NCBI RefSeq assembly: GCF_016801865.2 | Contig: NC_068938.1 | Location: 99,067,925-99,131,924, forward strand | Origin: Culex pipiens pallens | Taxonomy: Eukaryota > Arthropoda > Insecta > Diptera > Culicidae | Length of the DNA stretch: 64,000 nucleotides | Direction: 5' to 3' | Shown: one piece after another, positions 1 to 11,071 of the stretch | How positions within the stretch are numbered: position 1 is the stretch's first letter | Layout of the letters: each line of letters starts with the position of its first letter | Notes under the pieces: model-generated | Database searches by the model: none | What the model saw: only the letters and a program-made list of their open reading frames with translations | What the model was told of the DNA's origin: nothing | Translations under genes and position numbers: made by a program

Positions 1-900
1 TTTTTCGTGGCCTGGCGACGATTCTACAGGCAGATCGGACAAGTTAGCTAGCGCCGGATCACGGTGCGCTTCCGGTGATGATTACGTCGCTGCCGCTCAT
101 CCCGTTAGACACAAGCAGCGCGATGTTGACCTCCTCCAAACCTGAAGATGATGCTGCACAATGAGCGGAGAAAGCAGCCGCCGGCCGCCTCAGAACAAAT
201 CCTAGCACCCAAACCGTAACCAATTCTAGCAACAGAATTTCATTACCTGCTCCTCGTCCTCCTCCTCCAGCAGTTACGATTCATCAGAATCAAGGTGCCT
301 GAGCTTGCCGGAAACGTTCTGCATGGAACTGTCGCAAGAAAAACCGGCCACCATCCTGCTTCTGTCCACCATGCACAACATTTCTAGATGTGACACCTGC
401 AGCTGGCCAAACTAGAAGCCGAAGAGTAGCGCATGATTGCTCGGGTCAAACTCGGATCGAACAAAAGTTATCCGGCGGACCTGGTTTCAAACCAAGTCTG
501 TCGGTGTGCTGCTGGAGTAAGGGGTAGGTGAGCATCAAATGTTCCGTCAATCCGGTCCAAACTTTCGCTAATAAAATGTTAATTTCCAACCCCCATTCAC
601 AGGTAGTCGTCGAGTTTTTCGTTGAAACGTTATCCAAGAAGGACAAAGCCAAGGATCTCGTGCGCGGAAATTCTCGAACAAACAAGAACGAGGAGATTCC
701 CATTCCTGTTCTGGTCCTGGTCGGAATCCCGCAGAAATGTTGTTCAGCATAATTGTGCGAAGGTGCTGTTTTCGCTATGGCTCAACGGAACGCGGTCAGG
801 GCGGCAGGTCGGCAGCATGATATCAGCACGATCGAGACATTCCACGTCGGGGATCATCTAAAGCTGATAGGTTTCGCTTTCAAAAAGAAGTTTTAAATAC
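1..900. other. GC-richer block without a supported gene
   Basis: This stretch is clearly less AT-rich than the sequence after 900. It has several short open frames on both strands but none above about 85 codons and none I recognise. Around 600-890 two successive plus-strand frames are open (one ending near 750, the next from about 760 to 893), which could be a frameshifted remnant of coding sequence. A pyrimidine stretch ending in CAG near 600 would serve as a splice acceptor. I cannot name a product. Confidence 0.3.
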
Positions 901-1445
901 AATCCGATCTGATACACTCTACTTAGTTCCAAAGTTATATACGGTTATTAGTAAAAATAAAATAAAATATTCAAAAAAATGTACTAAAAATCTTGAGTTT
1001 TTTTTGATTAGGTCCTATAAACATATGAAAGACAATAGTTTATTGGTCCTTTTCAAAAAAAAACTCTGGAAATCATCTTGAATAATCTAGATTCGATTCA
1101 TATACAAAAAAAAATGAAATAAATCAGATTCAGAAACTGATCTGAGCCGATTTTACCTTAAACTGTTCAATTGTATTTTCGAAAGAACACTGCTGGACGA
1201 ATTCATCTTTTGGGAAATGTTGACATTTATTATCAAACAAAACAAATAAATTTGTGTTTGATCTTAGTTTGTAAATATTGCCATGTATTATGATGGTGAC
1301 GGTCTTACCAATGCAAACGCACTGCAAATGATTGATGATTTTAATGATGATTATGAAGAAGAAGCCCAAATATATGTTGATCCGATTTCACCTTAATTTT
1401 ATGTGTGTTTAAACTCGTTTGTTTTTTCCACTGTCTTGCCTCAAA

Positions 1446-1664
1446 ACTGAGAGTACCCTCGGTGGTTGGTCACTTTTTCGTTTGACATTTTTTAGTTTTT
1501 ACAGCGTTGAAAGTGACGAACTGTCACTTTTTAACACGGAACTCACAGTTACTGTCAAACCAAATGTTTGGCAGTAAGTGTAAGCTTATGTAAAGAGGGT
1601 GTCAGACTAAAAAGTGACCCCTTTTTTTAACAACAAGTGGTGTCAAACCAACGGGTTTTCAGTG
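1446..1664. repeat. MITE-like inverted repeat, ACTGA ends
   Basis: Both ends begin ACTGA when read inward, followed by a C-rich stretch and TGGTTGG/TGGTTTG, so they form an imperfect terminal inverted repeat. The interior repeats GTCAC..TTTTTAG and TTTGGCAG/TTTGACAG motifs in opposite orientations, as expected for a folded MITE. The right end is followed by TA. It has no coding capacity. The boundaries are approximate. Confidence 0.45.
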
Positions 1665-1929
1665 TATAGGGTTTAAAATACACGGTGCAGAATATTTGAT
1701 AATCATTGGCAAATCATGTCCAAAGCACCTAATGGATGGAAAATGGGATCTCCAAATACCTAATTCTAAAATATTTTACTTAACTAGGCAGATTAAAAAA
1801 ATGGGCAAAGTCCAAAAAAAGTTGTAAAATATGATTTTAATGTTATTGTACATCTTCTAATTCAATCTGATACTTCCCATTTTTTCATTAAACGGATTCA
1901 GTAATTATTTTGTTACAAATAACAAATTC

Positions 1930-2345
1930 ATATTCCTGCTCGGGAATATGAAAAACATAACTTAAACTGTTATTATCGTCTAATTCCTCATTTCCAATGG
2001 AATATCAAACTAATAACAGTTCCTGTTATTATGCAATTAAATGAAGAAACATAACTTAAACTGTTATTATCATCTTATTTAACATTTGCAATGGAATATC
2101 ATATCAATAACGGTTCTTGTTATCATGGAATAAAATGGAAAAACATAACTTAAACTGTTATTATTGTCTTATTCCACTTTTCCAATTGAATACCATCCCA
2201 ATAACATTTTTTGTTAAAATAACAGAAACTGTTATTATTTTTTCTTCCAAAAATTATTTACAAGAATATTCAATAACAGTTTCTGTTATTTTAACAAAAT
2301 TTGTTATTGAAATGACATGAATTTTGTTATTACCGTCTGCCCGGG
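1930..2345. repeat. Tandem repeat of ~95 bp units rich in AACAGT/TGTTATT
   Basis: Three diverged units share AACATAACTTAAACTGTTATTA, split by TCC..CCAATGGAATA, and end in AATAACAGTTCCTGTTATTA-like palindromes. Each unit therefore carries short inverted repeats. The block ends at CTGCCCGGGTAG, and CTGCTCGGG lies near its left side. A related CCCGAGCA terminus bounds the element at 29201-29876, so this may be a decayed member of that group. It is not coding. Confidence 0.55.
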
Positions 2346-2389
2346 TAGTGTTTTTTGCAAATCAAGTTTTAGTGACAAAAAGTGAAATT

Positions 2390-2735
2390 AAAAATCACCA
2401 ATTTTTTTTTACCGTGTATCATTTTTTTTCAGTGTAGTCCATATCCATACCTACAACTTTGCCGAAGACACCAAATCGATCAAAAAATTCCTTCAATAGA
2501 TACAGATTTTTGAATTTTCACATATCATTTTTGTATGGACAACTGCCAAATTTGTATGGAAAATTATATGAACGAACTAATGATGCAAAATGGCTTCTTT
2601 GGGCATACCGAAGGCACCAAAAAAGTTTCAGCCGGATTAAAATATACAAAAATTAAAATTAATGAAAAAAGACCGATTCCGTAGAGAACTGCTCTACTGC
2701 AAAAGTGATGAGAGTTGATCGGAAAGCTGAATGTG
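2390..2735. repeat. Fragment of the GAGCAACTCTCTACG palindromic element family
   Basis: The order of motifs CTACAACTTTGCCGAAGAC, TTTTTGTATGGACA, AATGATGCAAAATGGC and CCGTAGAGAACTGCTC matches the right arm of the element at 33446-35342. It appears to be a single diverged end without its partner. Similar fragments lie near 6430-6660, 12205-12370, 40480-40700 and 45470-45660, so the family is dispersed and old. Confidence 0.6.
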
Positions 2736-3164
2736 CCGAAATGGGTTGATTTCCCCTGAATAAACTATAAAAAATAGAAAACAAAATTTCAATAAACTAG
2801 CTGATTTCAGAGAGAATGGTTTTTTTTGTCACGATATATCAAATAAATGGCCCCAAATTCGTTATAAGAAATAAAAAAAACCTACACGGATTTCTCAAAA
2901 AAAAATTAAATTGTTAATTATTGTGTGAATTTTAGGTTGGGTTTCGATCAACAATTTAGAAGAAAAATGAAGTTAGTCATTTTTGACGAGATAATAAGTC
3001 GTTTGTCAAAAACTGGATGGCTCTGTAGTCCCAAACACCTTTGTTAATGTTAAGATTCAGAGACGATAGATCGATGTTCTCTTGTGCTAAGCTTGCTGAG
3101 ATTCCTATCTAGTTAGTTCAAGTGAGCATACAGGCGTCGAAATTTAAATTATGGTTGGTCATAA

Positions 3165-3315
3165 ATTTCTATGTTACTGTTACTAAACCACGTGGAAACT
3201 GTGAGGGGGGGGGGGAGGTAAGCTATTGTCCATACTCCATACAAAAAAGATTTTTTTATGGACAATTGTCCACGAAGAAGGGGAAGGAAGGTTATGGATG
3301 GTCCCTTTTACCAGC
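3165..3315. repeat. Degenerate CACGTGG-family MITE
   Basis: It has AAACCACGTGGAAAC on the left, a G-run, TCCATACAAAAAAGATTTTT followed by TATGGACAATTGTCCACGA, and TTATGGATGGTCCC on the right. This is the same arrangement as the better preserved copies at 23314-23482 and 52385-52547. The left terminus has decayed. It is non-autonomous with no open frame of interest. Confidence 0.6.
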
Positions 3316-3807
3316 TTTCAAATTGCCACTTGCAACAATTGTACTTCTTCATACAGGTCTTTACAGATAAAGACTCCCCTCAAAAACTCCTTCACCACAT
3401 GCTTTTTGTTGCAGAAAATAAACATTGCTAAGCATCTTCAATTTTCTGCCAACCTTTTTCAATTCCCCTTACTTTGCACACCACTCGAGCAGTTTTAGGT
3501 CAGCTCCCTTACAAAACGCTCCCCCTATTTTCTAGACCTCGAGCTCGTGCAACACCTTAAATGGAGGGCTTTTTTTCTCCCACAAACCATCACAAGTGTG
3601 TATTTGTGTGCGTGGTGCACCCAGTTATCGAATAGACTTGATACACAATGTGGTACTTATAAAGTGTAGTCCCCAACTCATCCCCGGGGAAACTCCAGAA
3701 GGGAACAAAAAAAACGCCGTTTGATGCCAAACATGCGCGGAAAGCTCACGCAAAATTGGATCACCTGAGCATGAGCTTTTCTCCCCCCTGTCTGCCTGCT
3801 TCTAATA

Positions 3808-4845
3808 TTAATCTTCTCATTGAAAAGTGCCGGCGACAAAATTGGGCGAAAAGTTCACCGCCCGGAGATCGCGAGTTGGCGCGAGCGAATGAACACCGCG
3901 AAAAAAGATTCGGGGGTGCATTGGGGTTAAATGATCATTTCGTCATTCGGTTTAATCTAAAAATAATTATTTTTTCGTAAATATCGCTACTTTGATGCGA
4001 TGTAATTCATTTTTACAGTTAATTAGGCATTGTTACATCAAATTTGAGCTTTCAAACGCACTAGAAGGGCCAAATTTTAAAACATCAATGTTTGCCAATT
4101 TGACCGTGTTACCCCCAATTCCCCTTGTAGAACAAAAGAAAAGTTCATCCGCGGTCTGTCAGCAGCGCGCTGTTTTGTTTGCTGGATCAACATTTGGAAA
4201 TGTCGAACGTTGAAGGAAATCGCTCAAAAAATGGAAATTAACCGATTTCAAATGTTATGGCCGCAAATGAAAGGTAAGGGTGGCTAATTTTTTATTCCGA
4301 TCTGTAAAACTAGTTCTGGCGAGGGTTCTGGGCACTACGGCAATAGATTTTACCGGCGGGTTGCTTCCGGTTGAATTTGATTTGAGGAGAAGGTTTTTCA
4401 ATCCACCAGGGGCTTATTCGGGGGCAACAGTTTCGGTAATCCGGAACTTCCGGTAAGTTTCATATTTGCAGTGTTTAGCATGAAAAACAAACTTAGACCA
4501 ATCTTTCAAGTGTGCGCTCTTTTTGAGGAGGGGCGCTAACCGAAGAAGAGTGCAACTCGGGGGAGCGTTATTTCGGGGTTTGAGCGCAAATCGAAGGAGC
4601 GTTATTCCGGGGTTTTGGCGTAAAATGGGATTTTCTTTTTTAATTTTATTTACAATTAAACGAATCATTTATATAAGGGGTCATCCACAAAACACTGATA
4701 ATGGGCCATCCTAAAATCTGGGTATCCAAGAACTCCCGGATGTCATGGCCTAGATAGCTACCGGATCAACGGAGGTCTATATGGGTGAATTAACCATCGG
4801 TATAGCTTCATTTTGCTTCAGTGAACCACGATGGATACCCTTCGC
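3808..4845 (+). repeat. Left inverted arm (outer part)
   Basis: It is identical to the reverse complement of the right arm apart from isolated substitutions, for example near 3911, 4302 and 4538. Short open frames on either strand recur identically in the other arm; this follows from duplication and is not evidence for genes. The arm continues after the hAT-like insertion from 6066 to about 6120, giving 1093 bp against 1092 bp on the right. Confidence 0.85.
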
Positions 4846-6057
4846 CTAGGGGGTGTACAGAGTTAAAATAATTAACGTTCGTTAACATATTGACGTTGTT
4901 GTTGATATACTGGTCAATAGATTAACGCAAATCGTGATGACCTACATTTGCACACCTTGATTTGACATTTGACAGAAGGAAACCAAAATAATTTTGGCGA
5001 ATGAAACAGAAATAAACCATATAGAAGCAAACTGTTCGGCATTTTTTAACAGAAAAAGACCATGTTCAGTCCCAGATTGGCCAAATTCGGCCACAGAAAG
5101 TGAGAGCTTCCACTGAAATGGATCATTTGGCGTTCCGACCTGAATTGACGGAAATCAAACAGTAGGAGGTGCCCTGAAAGTAGGCGAAAGCAGAAGATTT
5201 GGTTCGAGGAGGAGGAGGCAATATCAACGGTATCATCTGTGATTTTCCGGGTTTCTCTTCAATAATAATTTGGACAGGATAAACGAACCGTTCTGCTAGC
5301 AGCCATGACCTTGATGATGTCCAAATAGTTTCCTCTTGCCTGGTGGAAAAAGGAGGCAACCTGTCTCGTTGCCGATTGTTTTCTCCCTTTCCGCTGCCTG
5401 GTTCCAGTTGGCCACATTTTGTGATCGGATTTAAAACATGTTCCACGGTCCACGTAGGTTTGGGACCGAGATGAGACATACTGTGGACATACTACACTGC
5501 GATAAGAAAGATGTTCCACTTGCGCCACTTAGAGGATGTTACATTAATCCGGAAAGGCACCGGTGCCCAAGAGTTTTTGCTTAGCGCTTTGAGTTTTAGG
5601 TTATGTTATCCGTCCTATCCAAAGAATTCATCCAGGGTCCTTAGAAAAGGACAACGGGTCAGGATATAGCCACCGGAACTTGGTGCTTTACTTTTGGTGG
5701 TGGAGGAGTTGGAGGCTTGTTTAGTTGAACCAGACGTTTTCGGGTCATTCCTTCAACGTGGGGGGACGTAGCGGAATCAGGAATCCGCTCCACTGACCAT
5801 GCTTGGTCGACGGAGCATTGTCCGGACTGTCCGCTCTGAAGGAATGTCAATTTCCTGCCACTTATAAATGTCCCTCCGGAATTTCCATGAGCCTCCTCAC
5901 CGTCAAAATGTTTTGTGTTTATGTTCGGTTTGACATTACTATTTGACAGTGGTTCAAGGAATTACGAAACCAGGTAAGGTCGCGTTAAAGTATTGACGAA
6001 ATATAAATATGTTAACGAACTATTATTAGTCTATCGACCATGTTGTCCTGCCCCTAG
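4846..6057. mobile_element. hAT-like element, 1212 bp, 8-bp TSD
   Basis: CCCTTCGC is duplicated exactly at 4838-4845 and 6058-6065. The uninterrupted sequence is visible in the opposite arm near 7350, which has one copy. The ends read CTAGGGGGTGTA and CTAGGGGCAGGA inward, and both sides carry a subterminal GTTCGTTAACATAT motif in inverted orientation. The 8-bp TSD and TAGGG-type ends fit hAT. The middle holds minus-strand open frames of 89-118 codons (5123-5528) and 63 codons (5659-5850) that I do not recognise, so this may be a deletion derivative. Confidence 0.85.
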
Positions 6058-6120
6058 CCCTTCGCCATGTTGGATTATTATGGGTCCTCCAGGAACTCCC
6101 GGGAGTTATGACCTGATGAT

Positions 6121-6341
6121 CCAAGGCTGTATATCATAGGTACTCACGATCCTGCTTTGCATTAGTGTGAGTGCATGACTCCGTGCCACTAAAACCAAAA
6201 CAATAACAAACGAACAATGGACCGTGCCAGGAAAAGCAAAACATAAACAATGTCAGTGGCAGTGGAGTGAGAGAGTCAGAGATAACGATTTTGACAACCG
6301 CACTACTACACACTCGCGAGTACCTTAGGTAGAAAGCCATG
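6121..6341. mobile_element. 221-bp MITE, 8-bp TSD CTGATGAT
   Basis: The duplication CTGATGAT at 6113-6120 and 6342-6349 is exact. The ends are imperfect inverted repeats, CCAAGGCT..AGGTACTCACGA on the left against CATGGCTT..AGGTACTCGCGA on the right. It is too short to code for a transposase. It sits just inside the inner end of the left arm, so it inserted after the host element existed. Confidence 0.8.
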
Positions 6342-7296
6342 CTGATGATCTACCTAATCAACGGGGGTCTATATGGGTGTATTAACCTTTGTAACTATAA
6401 GCTTTTTTAGACTAAAAAAAGTTTTTTATTCAAACCTGGTCATAACTTAAAACTTTGCCAATGGTTGGTATTCAGAAAATCTTATCTCAAGATACAGATT
6501 TGCGAAAACTTGTATAGACAGACACCATTTTGTATGAAGAATATGAGGCAATAGTGCACAATAACTATTTTGGTCATAAAAAACATCAATGGACAAGGTT
6601 TCATACAAATCTGAAAATGCAATCAAAAGTCGATTTGCAATAACGAAAGGAATTAAATACTTTGTTGAATCCAAATTAACGCCTCATTTTTCTGTTTGTT
6701 TGTTGTTGTGCAGGTTTGGTTTCAAATATTTCGTTTGATATGTTTCTGTTTCAATTGGGCCCAAAGGTGAAGCTTACATTTGTGATATTATTGTTCACAA
6801 CGATAAAGCTTATTTTTCTGAGTACAATGACACTTTGTACGACCGAGAAGGATTTAAAATCGATTTTAAATCAATTTAAAAAAAAATCACAGCTCGTTCT
6901 AAGCGGACCTTAGTTGATTCATCAAAAAAAATGTTGTCCTGTCCTATTTTTTGCATTTAAATAAAAAAAAATGATCAAAAATGGGTTTTAATCTGTTTTT
7001 TACCGTTGAACATAACAATTGACTCAGGGCTTTAGGACCCTATTGTCTATATGGGTGAATTGATCATCGGTGTGGCTTCAGGTAGTGAACAACGATAGAT
7101 ACTCTGGGGTACGTTGTTATCGATCATCCAAGAATTCCAGGAAGTGATGACCTGATGATCTACCTGATCAACGCGAAACTATATGGGTATATCAACCATC
7201 GGTATCGCTTCAAGAAGCTTCAGTGGACCAGGATGGACACTTTGCACCATGCTGGATTGTTATGGGTTTCCCAGGAACTCTCGGAAGTCAGGTAAA
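6342..7296. repeat. Central spacer with diverged direct repeats
   Basis: A unit containing CTGATGATCTACCTGATCAA, then CTATATGGGTG, then CATCGGTATAGCTTCA, then GGATACC occurs at about 4745-4845, 6342-6400, 7045-7110 and 7145-7270, and inverted in the right arm. These look like subterminal repeats of the host element. The stretch 6430-6660 between them carries a piece of the GAGCAACTCTC palindrome family (FGTATGGACA-coding motif order on DNA level). The remainder is AT-rich and without a gene. Confidence 0.6.
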
Positions 7297-8388
7297 TCAT
7301 CAGGTCATAAATCCCGGGAGTTCCTGGAGGACCCATAATAATCCAACATGGCGAAGGGTATCCATCGTGGTTCACTAAAGCTATCTGAAGCTACACCGAT
7401 GGTTAATTCACCCATATAGACCTCCGTTGATCAGGTAGCTATCTAGGCCATGACATCCGGGAGTTCTTGGATACCCAGATTTTAGGATGGCCCATTATCA
7501 GTGTTTTGTGGATGACCCCTTATATAAATGATTCGTTTAATTGTAAATAAAATTAAAAAAGAAAATCCCATTTTACGCCAAAACCCCGGAATAACGCTCC
7601 TTCGATTTGCGCTCAAACCCCGAAATAACGCTCCCCCGAGTTGCACTCTTCTTCGGTTTGCGCCCCTCCTCAAAAAGAGCGCACACTTGAAAGATTGGTC
7701 TAAGTTTGTTTTTCATGCTAAACACTGCAAATATGAAACTTACCGGAAGTTCCGGATTACCGAAACTGTTGCCCCCGAATAAGCCCCTGGTGGATTGAAA
7801 AACCTTCTCCTCAAATCAAATTCAACCGGAAGCAACCCGCCGGTAAAATCTATTGCCGTAGTGCCCAGAACCCTCGCCAGAACTAGTTTTACAGATCGAA
7901 ATAAAAAATTAGCCACCCTTACCTTTCATTTGCGGCCATAACATTTGAAATCGGTTAATTTCCATTTTTTGAGCGATTTCCTTCAACGTTCGACATTTCC
8001 AAATGTTGATCCAGCAAACAAAACAGCGCGCTGCTGACAGACCGCGGATGAACTTTTCTTTTGTTCTACAAGGGGAATTGGGGGTAACACGGTCAAATTG
8101 GCAAACATTGATGTTTTAAAATTTGGCCCTTCTAGTGCGTTTGAAAGCTCAAATTTGATGTAACAATGCCTAATTAACTGTAAAAATGAATTACATCGCA
8201 TCAAAGTAGCGATATTTACGAAAAAATAATTATTTTTAAATTAAACCGAATGACGAAATGATCATTTAACCCCAATGCACCCCTGAATCTTTTTTCGCGG
8301 TGTTCATTCGCTCGCGCCAACTCGCGATCTCCGGGCGGTGAACTTTTCGCCCAATTTTGTCGCCGGCACTTTTCAATGAGAAGATTAA
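7297..8388 (-). repeat. Right inverted arm
   Basis: This uninterrupted arm gives the pre-insertion reference for the left arm: it contains a single CCCTTCGC at the site where the hAT-like element sits on the other side. The arm meets the central repeats in a small palindrome at ATCATCAGGTCAT. It ends outward at GAGAAGATTAA. Confidence 0.85.
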
Positions 8389-8961
8389 TAAAAAGTAGTT
8401 CAAGATGGCTCGCTGTGCGATAAGTTGGCGGGAAAATATGGTCATGACGGCTGGGCCCGCGTGGAATATGATTTAATTAAGTACCAGAGCTTAGTTACAG
8501 AGCCAGGGCTGATGGAAATAAAAAACGGAACAACTCGACAAAGGGAAGAAGCGCTGTTGACGGACGAGGGGACAACTTGACCAGCTGTGAAGATTGAGAG
8601 CATGTTGTGGTTGTAGTTGATGATCGAGTTTTAAGACCGGTGGAAAATGTGTCGCGAGCATTCCGTTGTTTGTTGTCTGTCTTGTAGAGTGGTCATTTGA
8701 GCCGGGCGAGTGTCTCGAGAAATGGGAATTGTTATCGCAATCAACGCCAGGTTCGTCAGCGCGGATGACCTCAATCGTGGGAAAATTTCGGACGTGGTTT
8801 GTCACTTTTACTTAACGGGAAACAGCCGGTTGAAGTTGGTAGTACTGGAAATGTGACGCTTCACGCCGTTGAGGTTCAGGTTTCTTTACTTAGAAGGAAA
8901 AGTGATTTAGTCGAATGTTTACGACCTGCTCGGAGTGAGAATCATAATGAACGGGAATTTG
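8389..8961. other. Non-repetitive flank, no gene seen
   Basis: This is moderately GC-rich sequence between two mobile elements. The longest open frame is 104 codons on the minus strand (8491-8805) and is not recognisable. I see no splice-bounded coding pattern. It is probably unique host DNA. Confidence 0.4.
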
Positions 8962-8988
8962 TTATGTGAAAAAAAAAATTCCCTGAGA

Positions 8989-10933
8989 GCATGAGCATGA
9001 GCATGAGAGACCACCCATGGTTGTCCTCCTCCGTTGCTGAACAGGACCGTAATAACCTAACAGCACAACCGATCATACGCTTCAACGATCAAGTGATGTT
9101 TCTCTTATCAAAAGCATGCATGAATGCGATGAAAAGATAAAACATCAAGATCATCAAAACTAGAACTGCTGCAGATAGGTAACAGTCGTTGGCCACCAAC
9201 GGCGCCCGCCATGTCAGTTTGTAGATCTCGAGGGGACGGGACGGGAATGTTAGTTAGCACAGGCTGCTACCAAGGGTGGGTTCTATACGATATCCACACC
9301 CCCGCGTGTGCCGGAAAACTACTTCTACTTGGGATTTTGTTAGTAGGGAAGGGTGATGGTCAGGATTCATCATAGAAGATGATGATGTGACCCAAATAAT
9401 CGATAAGTTTTGTTTAATGGGGTGATGTATTATTCCCAAGGCAAGCAATCGGATGCTGCTGTTGAGACTATTCCCGTTTATTTGTGGTTTGTTTAGGATT
9501 AGATGGATTATCTTAGACAGCCGGCTGTGGAAAGATAAAACCACAAAGAATGTATTTAACAAAGCTCTACTTAAAGTGTTAAGTTCGAGTGGATCATAGA
9601 CGATTTCAACTTTTGAATAGTTATAAGAATAGCGACCGATAACTGATGAGTTACGAAGCAACAAGAAGGGCTTGGCAATCGCGTAGGAGAAATACTCGTT
9701 ATCGTGCTCTCCGGGCTATGCTGAGAGTCTTTTCGAATTTTAAATTTATACCTCGCAAGCATATAGCGCACCTACAAAACACATATTTTCAAGCCGTAGA
9801 AATAATACAAGGAAAACTACTATATCATTTATCAAACACGGCGACGAACGCGCAAAACAAAACTGACCCGACTAAACTTTCGAATTAAATTTGTTTATTT
9901 ATTTATGAACATTAATATAAAAATCGATCACACGACTACCGAAAAACGCTACCCGTTCGTTTTTATATCAGCAGTAAGCTTGCTCTGAAACCAAATATTT
10001 CATTAGTAATGTTCATACTCTTTCATTCATTTATTCACTCAGCCAATCACACAAAAAAATAATTAATTTAATTACTGTCTTAGGCACACAAACAGCAACA
10101 CAAAAGAAATAAAAACCCAACCCATTAAACCAGACGCAGACATATGCTTGAATATCAATTCATTTTAGCTATTCATGCATTTTAGCGCCAAAGAACAGCA
10201 AGATAAAAGAAACGTGAAAAGGTTCATCTTTTAGTTAATCGTAAAAAAAATTGGTTGTAAAAATAAAAATTGGACAATCCGGCAACCCTGATCTGTAAAA
10301 TCACATGCACACACACATACATTCTTTAGCATTCTCTCGCTCTGGGTTCCCATTGGAATTTCCTCACCAGTTTCTGCCGCTGCTCCCGCCGAAAACTCCA
10401 CCAGTCCCAAGCCACGACCAAAGAATTTGTGATGTGACAAAACCTCGGCTCGGCTGCCGCTCTGCTCTCTCAAATGAATGTGGTGCTGCGTGTCTCTTTC
10501 GCCCCTTTTTCCTTTCGTCCACAACAGTCCCGTAACCGCATTCACATTACAGCTCACTTACACCAACGCAACCCGCGCTACAACATTCGCTGTAACCCGC
10601 TGTAACCTCGTGTCATCGCTGAACAACGCACGCATACAGACAACCAAACTCGTTATTTATTTCCTTTCGACGACACTAATACACAAGCCACACCGAACCG
10701 ACGCCGCGCAAACCATCAATATGGATTGGAAAAATCTAAGAGAAAAATTGAATTTAACGGGAATCAAACACAAAACCATCAAAAACTCGACCGCAAAACC
10801 AATCCCAGCACAAACATGGGCCGAATCACACAAAACTTGGAACAAACACTTCCCAAAACAGCCTAAAACACAAAAAACCGCACACACGAAGCACAACGAT
10901 CCGAACTCAGTGACAGCACAAACCGGACTCCTC
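8989..10933 (+). mobile_element. Retroposed unit with long TSD containing an A-run
   Basis: TATGTG-(A)n-TTCCCTGAGA occurs at 8963-8988 and again at 10934-10993. The second copy has an A-run expanded to more than 40 bases with one T. The unit starts with tandem GCATGA hexamers and AGAGACCACCCATGG. Part of it (about 9180-10110) resembles the unit at 43926-44768, sharing CGGCTGTGGAAAGATA and AGCAACACAAAAGAAAT. This fits target-primed insertion of a non-LTR-derived or SINE-like RNA. No reverse transcriptase is present, so it is non-autonomous or a chimera. Confidence 0.6.
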
Positions 10934-10939
10934 TATGTG

Positions 10940-10975
<36 letters not shown>

Positions 10976-11071
10976 AAAAAAAATTCCCTGAGAAAAGTGA
11001 AACTGCGCGGTTTGCTTGTCGTGCCATTAAAAGAGGAGTTTAATGGTTATTCTTTTTTACAGAAAGCGTAG
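10721..11071 (+). CDS. Short open frame at the 3' end of the retroposed unit
   Basis: An ATG at 10721 opens a Lys/Thr/Gln-rich frame (MDWKNLREKLNLTG..) that runs about 75 codons before entering the A-run, which reads as lysines, and then flanking sequence. The composition (K, T, N, Q and no cysteine) is like the basic N-terminal part of a retroelement ORF1 protein, but no domain is visible. The frame is also open upstream to 10478. The function is unknown and it may not be a gene. Confidence 0.2.

Larger units (their letters stand above)
3808..8388. mobile_element. Composite long-inverted-repeat element with nested insertions
   Basis: The first and last ~1.09 kb are inverted copies with only a handful of mismatches. 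Both outer ends read TTAATCTTCTCATTG inward. Just outside lie TA at 3806-3807 and TA at 8389-8390, so insertion with a TA duplication is possible; because the ends themselves are TTAA, a TTAA target is also possible. Two other transposons interrupt it (4846-6057 and 6121-6341). Subtracting them leaves an element of about 3.1 kb with no transposase. The near-identity of the arms suggests recent activity or gene conversion between arms. Confidence 0.85.

Noticed and set aside
5123..5528. THAP or BED zinc-finger transposase in the hAT-like element
   Set aside because: Cys and His residues are present but not in the required spacing; the frames are interrupted and unrecognised.
7482..7782. Identical 60-84 codon frames in both arms of the 3808-8388 element
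   Set aside because: They are the same DNA in inverted copies; identity reflects duplication and not coding constraint.
10231..10557. 108-codon minus-strand frame and its plus-strand counterparts
   Set aside because: Lies inside the retroposed unit, no motif; probably chance.
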